A stretch of DNA of 64,000 nucleotides from Sutcliffiella rhizosphaerae (GCF_917563925.1 NZ_CAKJTJ010000015.1:29853-93852); one strand, 5' to 3'. Shown: positions 1 to 8,743, counted from the stretch's first letter. Numbers and translations: made by a program. The notes: a model not told the origin generated them from the letters alone.

Positions 1-200
1 TTGAGTGGTATTGTTTTGGTAGAAATCTTCACACCTTCCTCCTCCTCAGGTGTGAGATGGATGACCTTCTTTAAATCTTCTAGGGTCCGGATTGTATTGG
101 TGAGTTGCCATATCCAATCATTCCATTGTTCATCTGAAACATTTTGCCATAGCTCTATATCTTTCCAGTGTCTGGTAGGCTTGTATAAATCCATTTTCAT
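1..200 (-). CDS. kamA: Lysine 2,3-aminomutase, N-terminal part (cut by window edge)
   Basis: Only the first 66 codons are inside the window; the gene continues past the left edge. The translation begins MKMDLYKPTRHWKDIELW and includes DEQWNDWIWQLTNTIRTL and STKTIPL, which closely match the start of Bacillus KamA (YodO). KamA is a radical-SAM, PLP-dependent enzyme that converts L-lysine to L-beta-lysine; its CxxxCxxC cluster motif would lie to the left of the window. The ATG at 200 is preceded by GGAGGAG five bases upstream, whereas the in-frame ATG at 194 is less well placed. The gene follows kamR and has its own sigma-54 promoter at 226-243. Identification is firm, but catalytic residues cannot be checked here. 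Confidence 0.93.
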   Translation of the reverse strand, partial: MKMDLYKPTRHWKDIELWQNVSDEQWNDWIWQLTNTIRTLEDLKKVIHLTPEEEEGVKISTKTIPL

Positions 201-225
201 TCTATCTCCTCCCTTTCCTTTTCAC

Positions 226-243
226 ATGCAATAACTGTGCCAA
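226..243 (-). promoter_or_regulatory. Sigma-54 (-24/-12) promoter of kamA
   Basis: On the minus strand the sequence is TTGGCACAGTTATTGCAT, which holds the -24 TGGCAC and -12 TTGC elements with the required 5-base gap. It lies 26 bases before the kamA start, predicting transcription from about position 216 and a very short leader carrying the ribosome site. The adjacent kamR encodes a sigma-54 activator. Established knowledge: the kam locus of B. thuringiensis is driven by sigma-54 together with such a regulator. Confidence 0.9.
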
Positions 244-307
244 CTATCTATCACCTAGCTATTACTTATATATGAAAAAAGAGGAGAACTTGTTATTTAC
301 ACTTAGC

Positions 308-323
308 TGCCAATTTTTCGGCA
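308..323. promoter_or_regulatory. Possible KamR upstream activating site
   Basis: A short inverted repeat, TGCC-N8-GGCA, lies 65-80 bp upstream of the kamA -24 element, the usual distance for an enhancer-binding-protein site. The arms are only four bases, so it could be chance. No second copy was found in the 201-427 gap. Confidence 0.25.
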
Positions 324-427
324 TTTTCCAAGCGCACTTTATGTCCATTTACTTTAAAACTGATTTATACTTTCTTGACAATATGAACTTAAGAACTATT
401 ATGATATGGGGAATTGCTTATCATTCT

Positions 428-1807
428 TCACTTTCCTGCCGATTTTATCTTTGTAAGCTTATATTGAAGTGTTTGTCTTGGAACGTCCAAAAGTTTTGCT
501 GCTTGCAATACATTACCATCCGTTTTTACCAAAGCTTCATTAATTAATTTTTCTTCTGTTTGTTGTAGAATGGATTTTAAAGAGCTGTTTCTACCATCCT
601 TTTTTTTCACTGAAGTGTTCTGAAATTTAGAAGGAAGATGGCAAAAAGATATCGCTTCATCCTTTGAAACTAAACTCAAATATTCCAATGTATTTAATAG
701 CTCCCTTACATTTCCTGGCCATGTATAGGACTTTAAAAGTTCTTCCACTTCAGGTTGGATATTTTTTTGGCTTTGTTGAGTTAGGAAGTGATGAATTAAT
801 AATGATACATCCTTAGGGCGATTTCTTAATGGCGGAATATGGATCGAACATGTATTAAGTCTATAATAAAGATCTGAACGCAGCTTCCCATCTTCCACAC
901 ATTTTTCAGGAGATTCATTCATTGCCGTAATAATTCTTACATCCACTCGCAAAGAACTTGTGCCGCCAACTCTCCGTATAAAACCGTCTTCAAGTACTCG
1001 GAGCAACTTTGCTTGAAGTTCCTTTGACATAGAGTTCATTTCATCTAGAAAAAGAGTCCCGCCATTTGCCATTTCAAATAACCCTGCTCTTTCTGTAGCA
1101 CCTGTATAGCTTCCTTTTGTTGTTCCAAATAATATACTTTCTAGCAATGTTTCTGGTATTGCACCACAATTTTGGGCAATAAACGGGGCTAGCTTTCTTG
1201 GAGATTCCTTATGGATACCCTGTGCAATAATTTCTTTTCCCGTGCCAGTTTCACCAAAAATGACGATTGGTAATGAGGATGCTGCAAATAATTTTGATTG
1301 TGTTATAATCTGGAGACACTCTTTATCATCAGTAATAAAATCCTTTAAAGAATAAGGGATCTCAAAGGTTGCTTCTATATTAGTCGTCGAAGTTTTATAT
1401 ACTTTTGATTGCAAATCCATTAATTTATGTGATAGCAATTTCAATTGTCCATAATTTTTAGCTATTTCGACAGCACCTAAAAGTGACTCTCCGGACATAA
1501 TAGGAATAGTAGTATTAACAGTTTCTAATATTTGCCCATTTTGATTTTCATAGCGTTGTTTTTGATGATAGATGGCTTTTTTAGTTTTTAAGACCTTCAA
1601 AAGTGTACTAGTTTGTTCTGTTAAGGACGGAAATACGGAAAGAATATGTTTTCCCAATACTTCCTCCTGCTTCATGCCATCATAATTTGCAGCAACTCTA
1701 TTGTAATAAATGGAGTAACCATTCTGGTCAACAGCGTGAATAGCCTCATCAATTCCATCCAAAATAGCTATTATCATTTCTTTCGATAGTGGTTGAGTCT
1801 GGTTCAT
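428..1807 (-). CDS. kamR: Sigma-54-dependent transcriptional activator of the kam locus
   Basis: 459-residue bacterial enhancer-binding protein. The order is a PAS sensor domain (about 8-120), an AAA+ domain with Walker A GETGTGKE (185-192), the sigma-54 contact loop as GSYTGA (232-237, a common variant of GAFTGA), Walker B TLFLDE (251-256) and an arginine-finger region, then a Fis-type helix-turn-helix (about 430-452, NVLQAAKLLDVPRQTLQYKL). Such proteins hydrolyse ATP to open sigma-54 promoters; the target here is most likely the kamA promoter 190 bp downstream. The start is 10 bases after yodP with AGGCGG upstream, so it is co-transcribed with yodP. The PAS ligand is unknown. B. subtilis lacks a regulator at this position, while B. 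thuringiensis has KamR. Confidence 0.88.
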   Translation of the reverse strand: MNQTQPLSKEMIIAILDGIDEAIHAVDQNGYSIYYNRVAANYDGMKQEEVLGKHILSVFPSLTEQTSTLLKVLKTKKAIYHQKQRYENQNGQILETVNTTIPIMSGESLLGAVEIAKNYGQLKLLSHKLMDLQSKVYKTSTTNIEATFEIPYSLKDFITDDKECLQIITQSKLFAASSLPIVIFGETGTGKEIIAQGIHKESPRKLAPFIAQNCGAIPETLLESILFGTTKGSYTGATERAGLFEMANGGTLFLDEMNSMSKELQAKLLRVLEDGFIRRVGGTSSLRVDVRIITAMNESPEKCVEDGKLRSDLYYRLNTCSIHIPPLRNRPKDVSLLIHHFLTQQSQKNIQPEVEELLKSYTWPGNVRELLNTLEYLSLVSKDEAISFCHLPSKFQNTSVKKKDGRNSSLKSILQQTEEKLINEALVKTDGNVLQAAKLLDVPRQTLQYKLTKIKSAGK

Positions 1808-1817
1808 AATAGACCGC

Positions 1818-2705
1818 CTAATTTCCGTCTAAGATTGCCAAGTTTTTGGCATTTTTATTAGTTAAATCTTTATACCAGACATTCATATCTTCCATCTTAT
1901 CAAAGATATAACAGTTGTTTTTAAGTCTTCCAGTATAAGTATAATGAAGATTTTGTAAAACCGCATTCATCCCAAATGATAAAGACCTGGCAATCGAATA
2001 ACTGCAATATATTTGCTTATTCAATAGCTCCTTTTCTAAAGAGCGTATGATGTGATTCATGTACCCGCCTTTACGATTTCCAGGTAAAGTTGCACAATCC
2101 GTTATTTCGGCATTTTTATACGTGTTATTTATTTCAGCTGAGGCTGCAGCGATAATATATCCTTTCTCTTCCATCAACATAAAAATAGTTCCCGTATCTA
2201 TTTGTTCCTCTATATAAGATGGCTGATCAATTGGTACAGGATATATACTAAAAACAGAAGAATAAAAGTTAGATAATCGTTCCGCATCATCCTTAGTAGC
2301 TATTCTCAAAATAAGTGAAGAGTCCAAATTATTCAGTCCCTTATTTTCCCTATTTCTTACATTTCCTAGAATCGTATCCTCATCACACCACCATTCACTG
2401 TTATATCTTTCTGATGAATTATATTTACAAAGAAAGTACATGTCACTCCCTAAAAAATATCCCGGTACGACAGCTTCCAGTAAGAAACCAACTTCTAACA
2501 GCTGCTTGACGAATTCTTTTCTTGTTTTGATAATTATTTTTTCAACATTTGAATCATTGCCCCATGATTGTATTTGGTTGATAATGTTTAAAACATCTCC
2601 TCTGAAGTCTTCAATTTTAAGTCGTTTGTTATGAAGATCTCTATATCCATATAAGTAATAAGATTCCGTTGAAACAATTAGATTTTCCCCATTGTTGTTT
2701 GTCAT
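1818..2705 (-). CDS. yodP: Putative beta-lysine N-acetyltransferase (YodP/AblB)
   Basis: 295 residues with a GNAT fold in the C-terminal half (about 130-265): RIATKDDAERL at the start of the fold and PGNRKGGYMNHIIRSLE as the acetyl-CoA loop and helix. AblB-type enzymes acetylate the epsilon amino group of beta-lysine, the product of KamA, and are always linked to kamA. The N-terminal 120 residues match the conserved non-GNAT part of that family (ESYYLYGYRDLHNKRLKI). The start is supported by GGGGGGAT seven bases upstream. A terminator at 2872-2899 separates it from yodQ, so it probably begins a separate transcript yodP-kamR. Confidence 0.85.
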   Translation of the reverse strand: MTNNNGENLIVSTESYYLYGYRDLHNKRLKIEDFRGDVLNIINQIQSWGNDSNVEKIIIKTRKEFVKQLLEVGFLLEAVVPGYFLGSDMYFLCKYNSSERYNSEWWCDEDTILGNVRNRENKGLNNLDSSLILRIATKDDAERLSNFYSSVFSIYPVPIDQPSYIEEQIDTGTIFMLMEEKGYIIAAASAEINNTYKNAEITDCATLPGNRKGGYMNHIIRSLEKELLNKQIYCSYSIARSLSFGMNAVLQNLHYTYTGRLKNNCYIFDKMEDMNVWYKDLTNKNAKNLAILDGN

Positions 2706-2763
2706 GTTATCCCCCCTATATACCCTTTCGCCATTATATTGAAAAATCCCCTATTTAATTTAA

Positions 2764-2778
2764 GTAAAGTTACTTTAC
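2764..2778. promoter_or_regulatory. 15-bp perfect palindrome upstream of yodP
   Basis: GTAAAGT-T-ACTTTAC is a perfect 7-1-7 inverted repeat, 59 bp before the yodP start and in the only sizeable gap inside the yod/kam locus. It lacks the T-run of a terminator and resembles an operator for a dimeric regulator. Its binding protein cannot be named. Confidence 0.4.
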
Positions 2779-2871
2779 ACCTTTAAATATTCACCAAACC
2801 AAAGGATTTCCTTCTTTCTTACGGCGTGCTGAAGCTAGATCCTGTCTTCTAACTTCAGTTACCGAACCTAT

Positions 2872-2899
2872 TTAAAAAACCTCCTGTGCGACAGGAGAT
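2872..2899 (-). terminator. Intrinsic terminator after yodQ
   Basis: Minus strand: CTCCTGT-CGC-ACAGGAG followed by a run of six T. The hairpin starts right at the yodQ stop codon. It implies that the upstream genes yodT-S-R-Q form one unit and yodP-kamR another. Confidence 0.85.
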
Positions 2900-4167
2900 C
2901 ATTTTTCAGCAATTTCACACCAATCTATTAAAAGGGAAGCAATAATTTCAGCCGCTTTCATCATCTGATCAATTTTAATATATTCATTAGGATAATGGGC
3001 TACCTCTGTAGTACCTGGTCCAAAAACAATTGTGGGTGTATTTAATAAAGCTGTAAACAAACCTCCGTCTGTACCCCAAGGTGAAGCTTCTAAGGTTGGT
3101 GATTGTCCCGTAACCTTTTCAAAATTTGACTCTAGTAACTTGAGAAATGTGTGATCTTCCTTTATTGATCCAGGTACCCACTGGGCTCCGAACCATTCCA
3201 ATTGAACTGGATTTTCTTTTAACCATGGATCAATTTCTTCCAGTGAAACAAGGGCTTCACTCAATTCTTTTCGTACATCTTCCAATGTTTCGTGTGGACC
3301 AACACCAATTCTCCCTTCCATTAAAACGAGGTCAGGAACAGATGATGGCCAGTTACCTCCTTCTATTTTCCCAATATTGATGGGTAGAGGAATTGAGATA
3401 CTTTTAAATAATGGATCAGAAACTTCACTGTTACGTTTTTGTTCAAGTTCATGGATTTTTTTTATTACAAGAGTTGCTTTTTCAAGGGCACTAACTCCTT
3501 CATATCTTGTACCCCCATGAGCTGCTTTTCCTTTTATGTTAATCCGAAACCACATGGAACCTTGCTGTTTCGGAAAAATTTTCATATTAGTCGGTTCAGG
3601 TATTATGACCGCATCCGCTTTATAGCCACGTACTATTGCTGCCAGGGTACCAGCCCCTCCACTTTCTTCTTCAATGACACTTTGGAAGATTATATCTCCC
3701 TTCAACTTGATTCCTAAATCCTTTATAGCAGATATCGCCATCAATAACGCTACGTTTCCACCTTTCATGTCTGTCGATCCACGCCCATACACTTTTCCAT
3801 CTTCCACTTTTCCATCGTAGGGATCATTACGCCATTGCTTCATGTCTCCTTCTGGCACTACATCGATATGGCCATTTAAGATGATTGATTTTCCCCCACC
3901 TGCTCCACTCCACTTTGCCACTACATTCGGTGAATCATGAAAGTCTTTTCGACTTGAAACGAAATTTGGATGGGTACTCAATTCTTTCATATCTGGTTCC
4001 CAAATATCAATTTCCATTCCAATTTCCCTGCAAGTCTCGATAACAATTGCTTGTGCCTGTCTTTCATGCTCTGAAATACTTTTTTCCTGGACAAGTTTTT
4101 GGAGTAGTTTAATAGCATAACTTTCCCTTTTTTGCATATATTTTGTTATTTTTTCGGAATAACTCAT
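2899..4167 (-). CDS. yodQ: M20-family deacylase/peptidase (YodQ)
   Basis: About 422 residues, an ArgE/DapE-type zinc amidohydrolase. Metal-site motifs are visible: NGHIDVVPEGD (His and Asp), GRGSTDMKGGNVALL (bridging Asp), EEESGGAGT (catalytic Glu pair) and GTDGGLF near the C-terminus. In the yod/kam pathway it may remove an acyl group from a beta-lysine derivative; that step is inferred from context. The ATG at 4167 is chosen because GAAGGG lies nine bases upstream; an ATG three codons earlier has poorer spacing. It follows yodR with 62 bases between and ends in a terminator. Confidence 0.85.
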   Translation of the reverse strand: MSYSEKITKYMQKRESYAIKLLQKLVQEKSISEHERQAQAIVIETCREIGMEIDIWEPDMKELSTHPNFVSSRKDFHDSPNVVAKWSGAGGGKSIILNGHIDVVPEGDMKQWRNDPYDGKVEDGKVYGRGSTDMKGGNVALLMAISAIKDLGIKLKGDIIFQSVIEEESGGAGTLAAIVRGYKADAVIIPEPTNMKIFPKQQGSMWFRINIKGKAAHGGTRYEGVSALEKATLVIKKIHELEQKRNSEVSDPLFKSISIPLPINIGKIEGGNWPSSVPDLVLMEGRIGVGPHETLEDVRKELSEALVSLEEIDPWLKENPVQLEWFGAQWVPGSIKEDHTFLKLLESNFEKVTGQSPTLEASPWGTDGGLFTALLNTPTIVFGPGTTEVAHYPNEYIKIDQMMKAAEIIASLLIDWCEIAEK

Positions 4168-4229
4168 CACCTTCATCCCTTCACCAATAGTCTAGTTCTC
4201 AACCCACTTTAACGTGACGGGGAATTCCT

Positions 4230-4862
4230 TTAGTACATCAAATTTGCTTCTGTTTTTTCTATTACTTGATTTAACGAGATACCCGGCATTAATTCTTTTA
4301 AGTGTAAGCCTTCGCTTGTTATTTCCATTACTGCTAAATCGGTGATAATAATATCCACGCAGCTAGGAGTAGTAATTGGCAATGAACATTTTTTCACAAT
4401 TTTTGCTTGACCAGATTTGTCTACATGACTCATTAGTACAATGACTTTTTTTGCTTTTTGAGATAATTCCATCGCTCCTCCCATTCCTGGCACCCTTTTT
4501 CCTGGCACAATCCAATTGGCTAAATCTCCTTTTTCACTCACTTGTAATGAACCAAGTATAGTTATATCCAGTTTTCCTCGCCTAATCATTCCAAAGGCCA
4601 ATGCACTATCAAAATAAGAACCTCCTTTAACAAGTGTTACTGGGTACCCTGCTGCATTGCATAGGTTCTCATCCTCCTTTTCAGGATCAGGTGTGCTACC
4701 CATACCAAGTACACCGTTTTCTGCCTGAAAAACAACGTGTATGTTTGATGAAAGATGATTTGGAACTAATGAAGGGATGCCAATACCAAGATTGACGACC
4801 ATCCCATCTGAAATCTCCTGTGCCGCTCTTTTTGCAATCAAGTTCCGTATGTCTTTTCCCAT
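4230..4862 (-). CDS. yodR: CoA-transferase subunit B (YodR)
   Basis: About 210 residues of the 3-oxoacid CoA-transferase beta-subunit family: NLGIGIPSLVPNHL near the start, the catalytic glutamate in FQAENGVLGMG and the GGAMELSQKAKKVIVLMSH segment. It would pair with YodS to move CoA onto a carboxylate, probably a deaminated beta-lysine breakdown acid; the substrate is inferred only from the locus. The ATG at 4862 has GGAAG seven bases before it, and two codons upstream a GTG is also possible. It overlaps the yodS 3' end by about 25 bases, so the subunits are translationally coupled. Confidence 0.87.
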   Translation of the reverse strand: MGKDIRNLIAKRAAQEISDGMVVNLGIGIPSLVPNHLSSNIHVVFQAENGVLGMGSTPDPEKEDENLCNAAGYPVTLVKGGSYFDSALAFGMIRRGKLDITILGSLQVSEKGDLANWIVPGKRVPGMGGAMELSQKAKKVIVLMSHVDKSGQAKIVKKCSLPITTPSCVDIIITDLAVMEITSEGLHLKELMPGISLNQVIEKTEANLMY

Positions 4863-5545
4863 ACCCACTTCCAGTTCACTCCCTTACTTTGGATCATAAA
4901 ATCTATATAAACGCCAGGCGTCACAATTGCTTCTGGATCTAAATGGCCAAGAGGAACAAATTCTTCTACTTCAACAATGGTAGTTTTTCCAGCCATCGCT
5001 ACCAATGGATTGGTATTTCTGGCACTCTTGTCAAAAACTAAGTTTCCATATGGATCTGCTTGTTTGGCATACACAACAGAAACATCTGCAGTCAAAGCCA
5101 TTTCAATAATAAAGTTGTCACCATTAATTTTTACTAATGACTTGTTTTTGGTGACGATTTCATTTGTAATACCAACATCCACTAGAATTCCACCAAGCCC
5201 TACTCCTCCTGCCCTAATTCTTTCTGCAAGGGTACCTTGGGGAGAAAATTCCACTTGAAGATTATTTTCTGTCATTAACTTTCCTGCTTCTGGATTTGAA
5301 CCAATGTGTGAAGCTATCAACCTTTGAACTCTTCCTGCACAGACTACTTTTCCAATACCAATCGTAGGAAAACCAGCATCATTTCCTATCAGCGTTAAAT
5401 CCTTCACCCCAGTTTCTAATACAAGGTCTACAAGTCTTGGCGGTGTTCCGACCCCACCAAATCCACCGAACATTATGGTCATGTTGTCATAAAAAAACTG
5501 ATGTAATGTTTCCACTTCAACTATTTTTTGAAAACGATTATCCAC
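4838..5545 (-). CDS. yodS: CoA-transferase subunit A (YodS)
   Basis: About 235 residues of the CoA-transferase alpha-subunit family. GGFGGVGTPPRLVD near the N-terminus is the oxyanion/CoA-binding glycine motif, followed by GNDAGFP and SHIGSNPEAGKLM, all typical of AtoD/ScoA-like subunits. It forms a heteromer with YodR, whose gene it overlaps. A GTG at 5545 with AGGTGG six bases upstream is the best start; a GTG at 5554 lacks a ribosome site. It lies 22 bases after yodT and belongs to the same operon. Confidence 0.87.
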   Translation of the reverse strand: MDNRFQKIVEVETLHQFFYDNMTIMFGGFGGVGTPPRLVDLVLETGVKDLTLIGNDAGFPTIGIGKVVCAGRVQRLIASHIGSNPEAGKLMTENNLQVEFSPQGTLAERIRAGGVGLGGILVDVGITNEIVTKNKSLVKINGDNFIIEMALTADVSVVYAKQADPYGNLVFDKSARNTNPLVAMAGKTTIVEVEEFVPLGHLDPEAIVTPGVYIDFMIQSKGVNWKWVWEKTYGT

Positions 5546-5567
5546 TTTTTCCACCTGTCTGCACTCC

Positions 5568-6899
5568 TTACAAATGTCCTTGTAGTTCTTGTAGTGTCGA
5601 TTCTAAGATGGTTATTAATTCATCGATTTCTTTTCTTGTAATGCATAGAGGTGGTGCAATAATTATTGCATCCCCCCCAATTTCTTCCACTCCAGCAGAA
5701 GCTGGATACACTAAAAGTCCATTTTTCTGTGCTAATTCTACAATTCTTGTTGTGACTGCTTTTTCAATCATAAAAGGATATTTACTCGACACATCTGCTA
5801 CTATTTCCAATCCAAGCAATAATCCTTTTCCACGGACATCACCGATAATAGAGTAGGAGGTTTTCAGATTATTTAACTTCTCTTTTAAGTAGTCTCCCAT
5901 TTTCCGTCCGTTTTCCACGAGTTTTTCTTTGTCTATATATTCTAGAACGGCATTGGCTACTGCAGCTGATTGCGGGTTAGCACTATAAGTATGACCGCTC
6001 ATAACAACTTTGGATCCTTTCAAAATACTTTGAACAATTTTGTCAGATACAAGAGTAGCCGCTATGGGACTATAGCCCGCACTCATACCTTTTCCAATAC
6101 AGATGATGTCAGGTGTCACTCCCCAATGTTCAATGGCAAACATTTTCCCAGTCCGACCTATCCCTGTCATCACTTCATCTGCAATAAAATGAATATCGTA
6201 TTTTTTGCAGATTTCCGCAATTTTCTCATAGTATCCTTTTGGAGGGCATACTGCTCCAGCGGCAGCTCCAATTATTGGTTCTGCAACAAAAGCAGCTACC
6301 CTTTCTTTTCCTATTTCCTGTATTGCACGTTCTAAGTCATTTGCACATTGAAGATTACAGGCTGGATAGGAAAGATTAAATGGACATCTGTAACAATATG
6401 GTGGCTCTACTATTGGAGATTTCTCCAATAAGGGTTCAAACCTTTTCCTTCTTTGTTGATGCCCAGATAAGGACAAAGCTCCAATAGTTATTCCGTGGTA
6501 ACTTTTCCATCTGGAGATAATTTGGTTTTTACTTTCCTTCCCTATCTCTTGCCAGTATTGAATCGATATCTTCATAGCAGTCTCTAACGCTTCTGTTCCA
6601 CTATTTACAAAGAAAGACCAATTCACATCTCCAGGAGCAAGTGCCATTAACTTTGATGCTAAAGTTTCTGCTGCATGACTAGTAAATTGTGAACGGTATA
6701 CAAAAGAAACTCTTGCTGCTTGGTCGGCCATCGCATCAATTACAGCTTGTACATGATGACCGATACTCGCAGTCACCGCTCCTGACGAACCATCAAGGTA
6801 TCTCTTTCCTTCCTTATCGTACAAATAAACGCCATTTCCATGGCTGATAACAGGATATTCCTTATCCAAAAGCGGTTTAATTAGATAAGATTGATCCAT
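5568..6899 (-). CDS. yodT: Class III PLP-dependent aminotransferase (YodT)
   Basis: 443 residues, fold-type I class III aminotransferase. The PLP lysine is in IICIGKGMSAGYSPIAATL, the cofactor aspartate in FIADEVMTGIGRTG and the phosphate-binding region in NSGTEALETAMK. A cysteine-rich insert (YCYRCPFNLSYPACNLQC) is characteristic of this subfamily. It probably transaminates a beta-lysine-derived amine and is first in the operon yodT-S-R-Q. The start ATG follows AGGAAAGGAG. In B. subtilis the homologous operon is transcribed in the mother cell by sigma-E; the same control here is inference. Confidence 0.88.
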   Translation of the reverse strand: MDQSYLIKPLLDKEYPVISHGNGVYLYDKEGKRYLDGSSGAVTASIGHHVQAVIDAMADQAARVSFVYRSQFTSHAAETLASKLMALAPGDVNWSFFVNSGTEALETAMKISIQYWQEIGKESKNQIISRWKSYHGITIGALSLSGHQQRRKRFEPLLEKSPIVEPPYCYRCPFNLSYPACNLQCANDLERAIQEIGKERVAAFVAEPIIGAAAGAVCPPKGYYEKIAEICKKYDIHFIADEVMTGIGRTGKMFAIEHWGVTPDIICIGKGMSAGYSPIAATLVSDKIVQSILKGSKVVMSGHTYSANPQSAAVANAVLEYIDKEKLVENGRKMGDYLKEKLNNLKTSYSIIGDVRGKGLLLGLEIVADVSSKYPFMIEKAVTTRIVELAQKNGLLVYPASAGVEEIGGDAIIIAPPLCITRKEIDELITILESTLQELQGHL

Positions 6900-6992
6900 A
6901 AACGATTACTCCTTTCCTGCATCTTTTTGTAACCGTTTACTAGCATGGTTAGTGCTTTTTAGATCGTGTCAGTTACTAGCTTACTAGTATTC

Positions 6993-7021
6993 TATGTATG
7001 AGTATGGAATTTCTTTCATAC
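6993..7021 (-). promoter_or_regulatory. Possible sigma-E-like promoter of the yod operon
   Basis: On the minus strand a -10-like CATACATA (6993-7000) is preceded, 15 bases away, by GTATGA (7016-7021). The -10 resembles the sigma-E consensus CATACAnT, and the B. subtilis operon is sigma-E dependent. The -35 match is poor, so this is only a candidate. Confidence 0.3.
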
Positions 7022-7134
7022 TATTAAGCATTTTCGACTGATTCATTCCTGTAATTGTTGCCAGGAACTTTGACGTGTTAATGGATCAGAGATTGGAGTT
7101 TGTTACGGAGATTAAAGCTGCATTGCAAAATTAC

Positions 7135-7187
7135 AAAAAAGAGCCTGACCAGAAAGCCATTACTGATAGCTTTCTGCCAGTCTCTTT
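7135..7187. terminator. Bidirectional intrinsic terminator
   Basis: A long hairpin with arms GAGcCTGaCCAGAAAGC and GCTTTCTGcCAGtCTC is flanked by A-runs on the left and T-runs on the right. It can end the flavoprotein transcript on the minus strand and any readthrough on the plus strand. Confidence 0.85.
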
Positions 7188-7273
7188 TTTTAGAAAATAT
7201 GTTGAATGCCACAGTCCATTATACAGGGCTTAGTTTTAATCATTCTTATAACATTGAGACAGTCCAATGTTGC

Positions 7274-8743
7274 TTATACTTCTACCGTCTCTTTTATTGT
7301 TGTTTTCTTCGACATTGTTTTAATCATATCTCTTGCAACCCAGACACCACTTGCACTAGCTTGGGCAAGCCCTCTCGTTATGCCTGCTCCATCTCCACCA
7401 ACGTATAGACCACCTATCTCTGTTTCAAATTTATCATTGATTTTAGGGCGGGCAGAATAGAATTTAGCTTCCACACCATAGAATAGTGTGTGCTCAGATG
7501 CTAGACCAGGTGTTACGTGATCTAACGCTTCCATCATTTCTACTAAGCTTTTCATTGTATTGTAAGGCAATACTAAGCCTAGATCCCCTGGAACTGCCTC
7601 TTTCATTGTAGGTTCCAAAAATCCTTCTTTTATTCGATTTGGGGTGGAACGTCTGCCTTTTAGAATATCTCCGTATTTTTGAACAATGAGACCGCCATTA
7701 GATAATCTATTTGCTAATTTGGATACTTCATGCGCATATTCCGTTGGCTGATCAAAAGGCTCAGAGAAGGTATGAGATACTAACAAAGCAAAGTTTGTAT
7801 TTTGACTACCTAGAGCTGGGTCCTTATAGGCATGACCATTTGCAAGCATTATTCCTGAATGATTTTCTACCACCACATGGCCTGATGGATTGCTACAGAA
7901 GGTGCGAACTCGGGTTCCCACAGATGTGTTGAAAATAAACTTCCCTTCATATAAATGTTTGTTGATTTCCTGCATGACTACATTTGAGGTTTCCACACGC
8001 ACCCCAATGTCGACTTGATTGTTAATCATTTTAAGACGACGTTTTTTAAGAATATCTGTTAGCCACTTTGATCCGTCTCTTCCTGGGCAAACCATGACTT
8101 TTTCTGCGTGTATTTCTTCACCATTTTTCAAGAGTATTCCTTTTATTGTGTGCTGACGGTCTATTTTTTCTGTTAGAATATCATCGACTTCCACTTTAAA
8201 TTGCATATCAATTTTTGTTGTGAGGTATTCGTATATATCTTTTAAGATGGCAAGGTTTTGTTCTGTGCCTAGGTGGCGAACTTGTGCACGTAAAAGCTTA
8301 AGCCCAACAGCATACCCTTTTTTCTCGATTGCTTTTACCTCATCAGTAAGCGGATCTGTAATTGTTTCAGTTGCACCATGCTTTAGGTTAATTTGATCTA
8401 CATATTTAATAAGATCTACAACCTTGGATTCTGGAAGATAGTCTGTCATCCATCCACCAAATTCACTAGTTATATTAAATTTACCATCGGAATAGGCACC
8501 TGCTCCCCCGAAACCATTGGTGATGGAGCAAGCTGGCAAACAACCAGCAAATTCTTTTCTTCCAGCAGCTGGTGGACACTTTTCAATTTTCTTTTGAAGT
8601 ATCGGACAATTCCTTTTATAAATATCATGACCTTTATCAATTAATAAGACTTTTAGTTCTGGATTCAATAAAGTCAATTCATAGCTTGCAAAAATACCAG
8701 CAGGACCGGCACCAACTACTATCACATCGTAATTATTATTCAT
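7274..8743 (-). CDS. FAD-dependent dehydrogenase of the COG2509 family
   Basis: 489 residues. The N-terminus DVIVVGAGPAGIFASYEL is a Rossmann FAD-binding GxGxxG motif, CPPAAGRKEFAGCLPACS and GFGGAGAYSDGKFN are hallmarks of the COG2509 uncharacterised flavoproteins, and the C-terminal GGLYVGGDGAGITRGLAQASASG is the second FAD-contact segment. Substrate and pathway are unknown for this family; it is related to GltD/MnmG-type flavoproteins only in fold. It is a single-gene unit with GGGGGAA before the ATG and a strong terminator behind it. Nothing in the neighbourhood suggests its role. Confidence 0.82.
   Translation of the reverse strand: MNNNYDVIVVGAGPAGIFASYELTLLNPELKVLLIDKGHDIYKRNCPILQKKIEKCPPAAGRKEFAGCLPACSITNGFGGAGAYSDGKFNITSEFGGWMTDYLPESKVVDLIKYVDQINLKHGATETITDPLTDEVKAIEKKGYAVGLKLLRAQVRHLGTEQNLAILKDIYEYLTTKIDMQFKVEVDDILTEKIDRQHTIKGILLKNGEEIHAEKVMVCPGRDGSKWLTDILKKRRLKMINNQVDIGVRVETSNVVMQEINKHLYEGKFIFNTSVGTRVRTFCSNPSGHVVVENHSGIMLANGHAYKDPALGSQNTNFALLVSHTFSEPFDQPTEYAHEVSKLANRLSNGGLIVQKYGDILKGRRSTPNRIKEGFLEPTMKEAVPGDLGLVLPYNTMKSLVEMMEALDHVTPGLASEHTLFYGVEAKFYSARPKINDKFETEIGGLYVGGDGAGITRGLAQASASGVWVARDMIKTMSKKTTIKETVEV

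Larger units (their letters stand above)
6900..7273. other. Intergenic region between yodT and the flavoprotein gene
   Basis: It holds the yodT ribosome site, three direct copies of TTACTAG (6937, 6973, 6981), the sigma-E-like promoter candidate, and the terminator of the right-hand gene at 7135-7187. A 50-codon open frame at 7081-7233 crosses that terminator hairpin and is not considered a gene. Confidence 0.6.

Noticed and set aside
1..234. Plus-strand open frame of 77 codons
   Set aside because: It is the complement of the kamA 5' end, which has clear homology and a ribosome site on the minus strand.
7081..7233. 50-codon plus-strand frame starting MDQRLEFVTEI
   Set aside because: It has no good ribosome site and its middle is the strong bidirectional terminator hairpin.
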